DNA from: JBCCHY01 sp039028495
Lineage (GTDB): Bacteria; Patescibacteriota; Saccharimonadia; Saccharimonadales; VXPC01
DNA length: 21,016 nucleotides
Reading direction: 5' to 3'
Assembly (NCBI GenBank): GCA_039028495.1
Contig: JBCCHY010000016.1
Coordinates: 1 to 21,016, forward strand
The notes below the pieces were generated by a model that ran no database searches, was not told the origin of the DNA, and saw only the letters and a program-made list of their open reading frames with translations. The translations under genes were made by a program, and so were the position numbers. Within the stretch, counting starts at the first letter, position 1. The number at the start of each line of letters is the position of its first letter. Of this stretch, positions 14,268-21,016 are shown in pieces.

Positions 14268-17210
14268 TTATGGGATTTCGAATTCAACTTCTGTAGAATT
14301 CGAGCCATTATTACTTATATAGGCTGAACAGTCTCCACTGGGGAAGCCGCTACTATCTATGATCTCTGTTGTCGTGTTGTTCGGTAAGCTTATTGAGCTA
14401 ACGCTAGAGCAGTCTTCACCAAATACTAGGGTCAAGTTCTCCTCTACCCTAGACCAGGCCACCTGCAGTTGTAGCCCACCGCCGATCACATTAACATTAG
14501 TAATAGTTACGGGTGACTGCTGTTCGAACTCGATATCAGTAGTAGTGGTCGCATGGTAGAGCGCACTGTCTACGACCTCTACTGTTAAGGTCCTGACACC
14601 TGATACATTCGGTGAATAGGTGAAGACATAATTGCCAGGCTGCGGTGTTGCAATTGATCCGCCAGGCAGGATCTGTCCATCAATCGAGAAATTGACGTTA
14701 TCTAGATCATGGGTTCCTTTAGCAACATTAACTGTAATCGTACAATTTTGATCACATGTGGCTGGTGCAGAGTTGATTACGACACTCGGTGGCACGTCTC
14801 CGCAGTCATGTAGGTCGTCTTCTTCGGCAGGAACTTCACCCCCCACAACTGGCCCCAGCGCGGCTATTATAGGGTCCATCCATCTCCTATAGTAAGGGTC
14901 TGACTCTGCAAGCTCTGGCAATATGCTGCCACCGGTTACAACCTGGATGGCGCGTTCTGGGGTACATTCTGTAGCCCGTTTGCCAGTTACGATGTCCACC
15001 AGAGCTTCTTCTGTCTGATCCTGACGCTTTGCTACGTACCAAGATGGATAAATATCCCAGTTGCCGTTTTCACTCTGGTAGCCAGAGGTTAGATCGACAC
15101 GGACGCCTTTTATGCCATCAGGACGATCCCATTTATTTTTCTTTTCAGTTGGTTGAGTGGCAAGATAGGGGCGCATAAAGCTCTGGAACATTGTCTTCTT
15201 AATCGGAGTCGTGAAGCTCTCCCGGAAGTTCTTGGTGACGTCGTGGTGCCCAAGCCACGCGCCAAAAGCGACACCCTTTGAATAGGCGAGAACCGTATTG
15301 TTTTTAAAGTTGTCGGTTGTACCTGTTTTAACGGCAACTTCTGCTCCCGGGATGACGTAGCTGGTTTTAGTAAACCGGACACTATTGTCCGATAGTATGT
15401 CCGATAGGATGTAGGCTGTTTGCGGATCAAACACTTCTTCCGGCTGCTCTGTCCACTCTCTGATGAGCGCTCCATCTGCATCATAGATTTTGTCGATGTA
15501 TGTGAGAGGCAGGTACGTGCCGCCTCTTGAGAACGTCGCATATGAATTAGTTAGCTCATCAAGCCGCATCTCTACACCACTGCCGATACTGCTAGATAGA
15601 CCACAGTAGCCACCACAGTTGACTCTAGTTCGAAGCCCAGCGTCATAGGCGAAATCATGAACGGTGTCGATGCCAGCTATATACATGGCTTTGATGGCGG
15701 GAATGTTGAGGGATGCACCGAGAGATCTTCTTAAGCTTATAGGTCCTCTGTGCTGTCCGTTATAGTTCTTGGGCGAATAGCCAGGCGCAAAAGTTGTCTT
15801 AAAGTCATAGAATGTACTGCCTGCGCCCCAGTCATTGGTGGATTCTATTAGAGCACCATAGTCGAAGATTTTGAAAGCAGAGCCAGGGTCACGCGGGGTT
15901 GTTACTGTATTAGTCTGACCAAACTCTGGGTAGTTAAAGTCACGGCTTCCAACATGGGCGATCACTTTGCCTGTCTCGACATCAACGGCTACAGCAGCAC
16001 CGTTATCGAACCCCCTGGATTCAATAGCGGGTATAGCATCAGCTACCGAGTCTTCGGCAAAGACTTGAGCTTCGAGATCGATTGTCGTAATAACTTTGTA
16101 GCCAAGTTTGCGTACGCCTTCACCGAAATCTTCTATCAGTCTCTTTTCTGCTTCGAGGACAAAGTGTGGTGCAATGATGTTTTCGAACTGGTTACGTTCA
16201 CGGATGACTTTTGATAGTGTGTCGACTTCAATGGCTTGATCGTGCTCGTCCTGCGTGATGCGGTTCTGCTCGAGCATCAGACCTAGTACGAACTGTTGTC
16301 TACTCTGGTGTCTCTCAGGGTCACTCCAGTACAGTCCTGGGGCAGGTATGGCTGATGCTAGTAGTGCAGACTCGTCTAGTGTTAGGTCGGCTGCTGATTT
16401 TCCAAAATAGCCCTGCGAAGCAGCTTCGATGCCGTCGTATACCGAACCAAAAGAAGCAACGTTCAGATAGGCATTTAGGATGTCGTTTTTGGCAAAAGTA
16501 TTCTCAAGCTCGATTGAAAGTATTAGTTCTTTAATCTTCCTGGATATGCGTCTCTCGCTGTCTTTTAAAATAGCGTTCTTCACATATTGCTGTGTGATAG
16601 TTGATCCACCCTGGACGGTAGAGCTGGTAGCGTTATTGACGGCAGCACGGATAACTGATGTTCCCTTGAAGCCACCATGCTCGTAGAAGTCCTTGTCCTC
16701 AACTGCAAGTACTGCGTCAATCAGATATTGGTTAATATTCTCTAGTTCCGCAGGGGTGCATTCGACGTTACCTTTTGATGCCCATAGAAGGGTTTCGCCA
16801 GTCCTGTCATAGTATTCAGTAGTTTGGCCTGAGACGCAGGCTTGTAGTTCCGCGATATTACTGGGTAGATCTTTCCTGTAATAAGCAAACAGACCAAATA
16901 CTGTCAGCCCAAGCGCTGCTATGCCAATACCAGTTAGTTTTAGGCCCATAATTAGGCCCTGTTTACTGAACCAGTAGGCAGCCAGACGCTTAGGGTGGAG
17001 TCTATGAAGTAGTCGCTTTATCCTGCTTTTGGGTAGTGTCGACAGGTACTCTGCTCTTGCACGCGATTTTTCGTCTTTCTTAAGGCGGCGTTTTGAACGA
17101 GCCTCTTTAATGCTTTTTTTAACGCTTTTGGCGCGGTCAGTTTTTTTTGTAGGCTTTTTCTTGGACGCAGGTGTAGATGCCTGCTTAGCCTTGGACTTCT
17201 TTTTTGCCAT
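14268..17210 (-). CDS. Class A penicillin-binding protein (PBP1A type)
   Basis: Bifunctional peptidoglycan glycosyltransferase and transpeptidase, anchored in the membrane and acting outside it. 980 aa. Order seen: a very basic, low-complexity cytoplasmic N-terminus (1-80), one membrane segment (about 88-110), the GT51 domain with AVEDKDFYEHGG (catalytic E171) and GGSTITQQYVKN (201-212), the transpeptidase domain with SAFK (nucleophile S444, K447), SLN (500-502) and KTGT (628-631), then two or so beta-rich Ig/fibronectin-like modules (about 805-980). Cysteine pairs in the outer part (C532/C536, C819/C823, C934/C961) suggest disulfides. The start is supported by a Shine-Dalgarno sequence and an extended -10. 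It is divergent from a FemAB-type gene, a wall-building neighbourhood. Confidence 0.96.
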   Translation of the reverse strand: MAKKKSKAKQASTPASKKKPTKKTDRAKSVKKSIKEARSKRRLKKDEKSRARAEYLSTLPKSRIKRLLHRLHPKRLAAYWFSKQGLIMGLKLTGIGIAALGLTVFGLFAYYRKDLPSNIAELQACVSGQTTEYYDRTGETLLWASKGNVECTPAELENINQYLIDAVLAVEDKDFYEHGGFKGTSVIRAAVNNATSSTVQGGSTITQQYVKNAILKDSERRISRKIKELILSIELENTFAKNDILNAYLNVASFGSVYDGIEAASQGYFGKSAADLTLDESALLASAIPAPGLYWSDPERHQSRQQFVLGLMLEQNRITQDEHDQAIEVDTLSKVIRERNQFENIIAPHFVLEAEKRLIEDFGEGVRKLGYKVITTIDLEAQVFAEDSVADAIPAIESRGFDNGAAVAVDVETGKVIAHVGSRDFNYPEFGQTNTVTTPRDPGSAFKIFDYGALIESTNDWGAGSTFYDFKTTFAPGYSPKNYNGQHRGPISLRRSLGASLNIPAIKAMYIAGIDTVHDFAYDAGLRTRVNCGGYCGLSSSIGSGVEMRLDELTNSYATFSRGGTYLPLTYIDKIYDADGALIREWTEQPEEVFDPQTAYILSDILSDNSVRFTKTSYVIPGAEVAVKTGTTDNFKNNTVLAYSKGVAFGAWLGHHDVTKNFRESFTTPIKKTMFQSFMRPYLATQPTEKKNKWDRPDGIKGVRVDLTSGYQSENGNWDIYPSWYVAKRQDQTEEALVDIVTGKRATECTPERAIQVVTGGSILPELAESDPYYRRWMDPIIAALGPVVGGEVPAEEDDLHDCGDVPPSVVINSAPATCDQNCTITVNVAKGTHDLDNVNFSIDGQILPGGSIATPQPGNYVFTYSPNVSGVRTLTVEVVDSALYHATTTTDIEFEQQSPVTITNVNVIGGGLQLQVAWSRVEENLTLVFGEDCSSVSSISLPNNTTTEIIDSSGFPSGDCSAYISNNGSNSTEVEFEIP

Positions 17211-17215
17211 TATTT

Positions 17216-17242
17216 TCCTCTAAACTTGGAGCAATTATATCA
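17216..17242 (-). promoter_or_regulatory. PBP promoter and Shine-Dalgarno sequence
   Basis: On the minus strand, TGA-TATAAT (17242-17234) is a perfect extended -10. GAGGA (17220-17216) lies 5 nt before the ATG at 17210. The predicted start near 17227 leaves a short leader of about 17 nt that contains the Shine-Dalgarno sequence. Confidence 0.75.
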
Positions 17243-17318
17243 AAGTTACTACTAAATTATCGACGCTTTTTGCTTAAGCTCTCCACTATAATTCTTAGGC
17301 ATATTGCTGAGAATTGTC

Positions 17319-17327
17319 TGATAGAAT
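17319..17327 (+). promoter_or_regulatory. FemAB-1 extended -10 (leaderless geometry)
   Basis: TGA-TAGAAT ends 7 nt before the ATG at 17335. A second TATAAT at 17287-17292 on the same strand could give a longer leader of about 36 nt, but no Shine-Dalgarno sequence would then be available. Confidence 0.55.
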
Positions 17328-17334
17328 CACTTAT

Positions 17335-18300
17335 ATGGCAAAAAAGAAGCTTACTCATAGCCCGCTGCAGACCAAAGAATGGGCAGCTGTGTACGATGGC
17401 ACGATCCAGAGACATTTAGTTAACAGCCAGCCAGTGTTTGTGCGGGTTGGCTATAACAAATACACGCGTCACTATTTCACCTCTATTCAAAAACCTGCTC
17501 TACGCGTCGTAGATCAGGGCGTTTTAGAGGAGCTACTGACAAGTCTAAGAGAGCAGAATGGCCGCATCAGCCATATCATGTTCGAACCCCCACCGTACGG
17601 ACAAGAGATTGACTACCAGGTAAATGGGCTGAAACAGTACCCACTACGAACCTCAACACCGATGTCAACCGTTATCTATGACCTATCATTATCAGCCGAA
17701 GAGTTGCTACAACAGTCCAAGAAGTCCCACAGACAAGACATAAGGAAATCCTACAAAAAGGATGTATCTATAGAAATATTTACGTCTGGCCATGAAGCTA
17801 TCGATAGATTTGCAAAGATCTACAATAACAAACAGACAAGTAGCAAATTTGCAGGTCTCGGTGAAAAGCACCACCGTAAGATTTGGCAAAACATGAGTCC
17901 GGCCGGTATGTGTTACATAATCATTATGGTCTTTGAAGGCCAAGACGTCGGTGCGTATATGGTTTGCCATAATGATGAGACAGCATTCCAGGTTCATGGT
18001 GCTCGAACTGCTACAGGCAGGAAGAATCGCCTTGCTCCGAGACTATCTTATGAAACAATGCTAGCTGCCAAAGACCTGGGTTTGAACTACTACGACATGT
18101 GGGGTGTTGGTATTGTCAACCAGGATGGAACCCTAGATATGAATAACTCAGAATCAGGGGTAGGCAAGTACAAGGCAGACTTCGGAGGCAAGCTGGTCCG
18201 CCTGCAAGACGCCAGAGTATACATAGCCAACAAACCAGCCTATCTGGTATACATTATGATGCGACGGATGCTTACCAAATTCCGTGCCATGCGTGGCTAA
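17335..18300 (+). CDS. FemAB-family peptidoglycan bridge aminoacyltransferase, copy 1
   Basis: GNAT-fold enzyme likely adding amino acids from aminoacyl-tRNA to the stem peptide of lipid II; cytoplasmic face of the membrane. 321 aa from the ATG at 17335; a TTG at 17314 opens the frame earlier, but it is upstream of the -10 box. Seen: an N-terminal HSPLQTKEW segment, SHRQDIRKS (131-139) that matches the conserved basic helix of the family, the strand VGAYMV, and YDMWGVG (253-259), the FemAB hallmark. The C-terminus is basic and could touch the membrane. It is divergent from the class A PBP gene and convergent with a clear paralog. The substrate amino acid cannot be read from the sequence. Confidence 0.88.
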   Translation: MAKKKLTHSPLQTKEWAAVYDGTIQRHLVNSQPVFVRVGYNKYTRHYFTSIQKPALRVVDQGVLEELLTSLREQNGRISHIMFEPPPYGQEIDYQVNGLKQYPLRTSTPMSTVIYDLSLSAEELLQQSKKSHRQDIRKSYKKDVSIEIFTSGHEAIDRFAKIYNNKQTSSKFAGLGEKHHRKIWQNMSPAGMCYIIIMVFEGQDVGAYMVCHNDETAFQVHGARTATGRKNRLAPRLSYETMLAAKDLGLNYYDMWGVGIVNQDGTLDMNNSESGVGKYKADFGGKLVRLQDARVYIANKPAYLVYIMMRRMLTKFRAMRG

Positions 18301-18317
18301 GAGCTCTAAAGCTTTTT
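18299..18317 (+). terminator. Short terminator-like hairpin between the FemAB genes
   Basis: AAGAGCT (18299-18305), loop CTAA, AGCTTTT (one G-U pair), continuing into the T-run that ends at 18317. The stem is only 7 bp and weak. It overlaps the last codons of the convergent gene. Confidence 0.35.
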
Positions 18318-19274
18318 GCGTATCCAGGTAATACGGTTTCGTAGACGTTTACCTAGCAGAAACAGTCGGTAGTTTAGCTTAGAAAGCACGATAACTTTTG
18401 GTTCTGAGTAGACTGTTTTTACACCGCCGAAAGCGGACTTGAACTGGCCTATGCCGTACTTTTCATCGGTGGTATCTAAAGCTCCGTTGCTATCAAACGC
18501 ACCTATACCCCACATGTCATACTGCCTACATCCTAAATCCTTGGCTGCGACCATGGCGTCAAAAGCCAGCGCCTGTGCGAGACGCTCTGATCTGCCTGTT
18601 TCATTGCGCCCGCCGTACAGCTGGTATGCGGTGCCGTGAGCATGTACAAACATGTAGGCGCCAATGTCTTTGCCCTCGAATTCACCTATTACAATCGCAG
18701 CCTTGTTCGACTCGGACATTAGTTGCCAGACACGCCTGTAATGGTCCATGCCAAACTGTATAAACGATTTTGACGTCTGGATTGACTCCATAACTGCTAT
18801 GAATCTGTCTATAGCGTCATCCCCAGCAGACGAGACCGATGATGTAAAACCTCGGGAGCGGGCTTTGCGTATGTTCTGACGATGTGACTTGGAGCATGCA
18901 GCCAAAAGCTCTTCTACGGGTAGCTCCAAACCATTTACAACGGTATAGCGAGCAATGCTTGGGCTTAGCGGGTAGCTGTCTAGCCAGCTTAGGTCATTAG
19001 TACTGTGCGGCTCAACAATGACGTGGGACAGCTTGGGGACTTTGGCTGCTAGCTCAGAAGTAAGTTTCTCCAGGGTTTCTTGCTCTAGCTGTGCTCCTGA
19101 TGGCTTGAGTAGTAGTGCAAAGGGCGCTCTAGTGAGCGGGTTAGAGGACAGTCTAATCATGTAGGGGACATTACCAACTATGAGTCTGAGGCTGTCCGGG
19201 TATACGCGCGACCACTCTTCAGACTGTAGAGGGTGAAGAGATAGGTCTTTCCAAGACTTGCTGTATGAGCTCAT
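18306..19274 (-). CDS. FemAB-family peptidoglycan bridge aminoacyltransferase, copy 2
   Basis: Paralog of the gene at 17335, same length (322 aa) and same layout: LHPLQSEEW near residue 13, SHRQNIRKA (130-138), IGAYMF, YDMWGIG (252-258), then a basic C-terminus ending in RKKL. The open frame runs back to 19430, but that would overlap recG by about 100 bp. The ATG at 19274 is preferred because it aligns with copy 1 and a TACAAT box ends 6 nt upstream. The two copies end 6 bp apart, tail to tail. Two such enzymes often add successive residues of an interpeptide bridge (FemX/FemA/FemB logic), which would fit here (inference). Confidence 0.88.
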   Translation of the reverse strand: MSSYSKSWKDLSLHPLQSEEWSRVYPDSLRLIVGNVPYMIRLSSNPLTRAPFALLLKPSGAQLEQETLEKLTSELAAKVPKLSHVIVEPHSTNDLSWLDSYPLSPSIARYTVVNGLELPVEELLAACSKSHRQNIRKARSRGFTSSVSSAGDDAIDRFIAVMESIQTSKSFIQFGMDHYRRVWQLMSESNKAAIVIGEFEGKDIGAYMFVHAHGTAYQLYGGRNETGRSERLAQALAFDAMVAAKDLGCRQYDMWGIGAFDSNGALDTTDEKYGIGQFKSAFGGVKTVYSEPKVIVLSKLNYRLFLLGKRLRNRITWIRKKL

Positions 19275-19280
19275 GTACTT

Positions 19281-19286
19281 ATTGTA
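19281..19286 (-). promoter_or_regulatory. FemAB-2 -10 box
   Basis: On the minus strand, TACAAT ends 6 nt before the ATG at 19274. No good -35. It sits in the 58-bp gap shared with the divergent recG. Confidence 0.5.
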
Positions 19287-19332
19287 GACTACTAATGCTT
19301 GCTGAGCATAGGTGTTTGCAGGCAAAGTATTT

Positions 19333-21016
19333 ATGAAACTACACGAAGAGCTGACATCTATTAGTGGTGTGGGTGCTAAGACAGCCCAGCTATTTTCACG
19401 CCTCAATGTGCGCACTGTGGAGGACCTCATTCATTTGTATCCCAGGAGATACGAAGATTATTCGCAGGTCATGTCTATAGCGAGCTTGAATCCTGGCCAG
19501 ATCACGGTTAAGGCAAAGATCACCCGGGTTAAATCACGCTATGGTCGTGCCAGAGGTACACACATAACAGAAGCTATAGCTACGGACGACACTGATTCAC
19601 TAAGCATAGTTTGGTTTAATCAGCCCTATAGGGCATCAAGCATCAAAGAGGATGCAGAGTATTACTTGTCGGGCATGTTTGACTATGGTGGTGGGAAGCT
19701 CCAGCTTGTTAACCCTAACGTAGAGGTGGCCAGCGATATACAGATTAATACTGCCAGGATACTGCCTGTCTACCCGCAAACGAAAGGCCTAACTAGTAAG
19801 AAAATACGAGCTGCCGTTGCTAATCTAGACACAACTGTGTTTCAGCAGGTTCGAGAATCTCTGCCCCAAAGGATACTGGATGAGTTTAATCTGCGTTCTT
19901 ACGGGCAGACGCTGCGCATTCTACATTCACCTAGTAGCTCCAAGGAGCTGATGCGATGCAGACGTGAGATGGGATTTAGGGAGTTGTTCCCGATTATGCT
20001 CAGTTCACAGCTATTACGAGTTGAGCTGGAGCAAAAAAAGTCAGCGCCGATTGAGCTCGCTACTAAAGAGCTGCAGCAACTGACAAGTAAACTACCGTTT
20101 AACCTAACAGATCAACAGCGTCTGATAGCATGGCAGTTACTCAAAGAACTAGAGAGCTCTAAAAGGCCGCTCAATACAATGGTCGAGGGAGATGTAGGTT
20201 CTGGCAAAACAATTATCGCTGCAATGATGGCGCTTAATGTACTTGCTTCTGGTAAACAAGTTGCACTCATGGCTCCAACAGAGATTCTCGCTCGCCAACA
20301 CGAGCAGTCGTTACGAGAGCTCCTGGAGCCATTCAATTATGAACTAGTCCTCCTAACTGGATCTTTGAGTGCCAAGGATAAAGAGTCGCTACGAGACAAA
20401 ATTATGAGCACTCAGCCACTACTTATACTAGGGACACACGCCTTATTCCAAGACGGTGTAGAATTCCTCGAGCTAGGCCTGCTAATCATTGATGAACAGC
20501 ACCGTTTCGGTGTCGACCAGCGAAAACGTATGCAATCAAAAGCAAGCTATATCCCACACGTGCTGACGCTCACTGCGACACCAATACCGCGCTCGCTAGC
20601 ACTTGTGTTGTACGGGGAGCTAGATATCAAGCAGTTAACAGAAAAACCTCCAGGCAGGAAAACTATCATTACGGAGCTATCACGGCTCAACAAGCGTGCT
20701 GATCTATTGAAAGAACACATCTCTAAAAGTACAGCTCGGGACCAGTTATATATCGTATGCCCAGCTATAGAGGCTAATGACGACCAAGACTCCATAGAGG
20801 ATATCGAGAAACTTATAAATAGATTACTGCCACAAGCTAGCTACGAGGTCCTTCATGGCAAGCTCAGCTCTAGTGAGAAAGAGTCTAGAATGCAGGCCTT
20901 TGTCAGTGGTGAGGTGTCGGTTTTGCTAGCAACAACTGTAATAGAGGTCGGCGTAAATGTCCCGGCTGCATCACGGATGATCATTATCAGCCCTGAGCGT
21001 TTCGGGCTTGCTCAGC
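19333..21016 (+). CDS. recG: ATP-dependent DNA helicase RecG (right-truncated)
   Basis: Branch-migrating helicase for stalled forks and Holliday junctions. The frame is open for 561 codons to the right edge; about 120 residues should be missing. Seen: N-terminal GVGAKTAQLFSRL helix-hairpin and HLYPRRYED that begin RecG proteins, the wedge-domain OB fold containing VWFNQPY (about residue 96), Walker A EGDVGSGKT (285-293), the DEQH box with FGV after it (387-393), LTATPIPRS (motif III), and motif V-like IEVGVNVPAA followed by ERFGLAQ just before the edge. The ATG at 19333 fits the family N-terminus. No convincing leaderless -10 or Shine-Dalgarno sequence was found, so its transcription start is unclear. 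Confidence 0.96.
   Translation, partial: MKLHEELTSISGVGAKTAQLFSRLNVRTVEDLIHLYPRRYEDYSQVMSIASLNPGQITVKAKITRVKSRYGRARGTHITEAIATDDTDSLSIVWFNQPYRASSIKEDAEYYLSGMFDYGGGKLQLVNPNVEVASDIQINTARILPVYPQTKGLTSKKIRAAVANLDTTVFQQVRESLPQRILDEFNLRSYGQTLRILHSPSSSKELMRCRREMGFRELFPIMLSSQLLRVELEQKKSAPIELATKELQQLTSKLPFNLTDQQRLIAWQLLKELESSKRPLNTMVEGDVGSGKTIIAAMMALNVLASGKQVALMAPTEILARQHEQSLRELLEPFNYELVLLTGSLSAKDKESLRDKIMSTQPLLILGTHALFQDGVEFLELGLLIIDEQHRFGVDQRKRMQSKASYIPHVLTLTATPIPRSLALVLYGELDIKQLTEKPPGRKTIITELSRLNKRADLLKEHISKSTARDQLYIVCPAIEANDDQDSIEDIEKLINRLLPQASYEVLHGKLSSSEKESRMQAFVSGEVSVLLATTVIEVGVNVPAASRMIIISPERFGLAQ

Noticed and set aside
17580..17596. TTCGAACCCCC looks like a tRNA T-arm
   Set aside because: It lies inside the FemAB-1 reading frame, and no acceptor or anticodon stem can be built around it.
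19299..19332. Leaderless promoter for recG (TTGCTG, 18 nt, CAAAGT)
   Set aside because: The -10 is poor and only 4 nt from the ATG, outside the 6-9 nt range seen elsewhere; left as unresolved.
19275..19430. 52-codon N-terminal extension of FemAB-2
   Set aside because: It would overlap the start of recG, does not match the paralog, and lies upstream of the TACAAT box that precedes the ATG at 19274.
1..21016. UGA read as glycine, as in Gracilibacteria and Absconditabacteria
   Set aside because: All recognised proteins are complete under the standard code with no in-frame TGA; only avoidance of TGA is supported.

Overview
This window looks like a stretch of a small-genome bacterium of the Candidate Phyla Radiation (Patescibacteria), most likely Saccharibacteria (TM7). 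The clues are several genes with no recognisable family beside universal genes, a pair of FemAB-type ligases next to a class A penicillin-binding protein, membrane-anchored or M13-type peptidases in place of biosynthetic genes, very tight packing, and a nusA gene without its usual rimP and infB neighbours. The taxonomic call is inference, because no rRNA is present. No mobile element, CRISPR array, tRNA or rRNA was seen. Genes use the standard code, but none of the 17 complete genes ends in TGA (9 TAA, 8 TAG).

Layout. 1-793: C-terminal part of a glutamate dehydrogenase, cut by the left edge. 871-1464: unknown gene. 1495-3245: rplS (L19 with an acidic tail), a small DUF6958-like gene on the minus strand, rnhB and yraN. 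3249-5183 (minus): M13-family metallopeptidase. 5279-9583: nusA, an unknown gene, and clpC behind a CIRCE (HrcA) operator. 9636-10784: unknown 382-residue protein. 10844-13118: membrane-anchored HExxH protein followed by radA. 13148-14077: proline iminopeptidase. 14268-17210 (minus): class A penicillin-binding protein. 17335-18300 (plus) and 18306-19274 (minus): two convergent FemAB-like paralogs. 19333 to the right edge: recG, partial.

How the genes fit together. The PBP/FemAB block (14268-19274) is a peptidoglycan assembly and cross-bridge cluster. rnhB, radA and recG serve DNA repair, replication and recombination. clpC is a HrcA-type heat-shock gene. nusA and rplS belong to the core transcription and translation machinery. 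GluDH, PepO and Pip fit an amino-acid or peptide-scavenging lifestyle.

The most striking regulatory feature is start-site architecture. At least ten promoter-proximal genes have a sigma-70-type -10 box ending only 6-9 nt before the start codon, often with a -35 box exactly 17 nt upstream or a TGn extension. Their mRNAs should therefore be leaderless or nearly so. Shine-Dalgarno sequences occur only where a leader exists (nusA, PBP) or inside an operon (radA). This rule also corrects several start codons (gene 871, the DUF6958-like gene, clpC, both FemAB genes).
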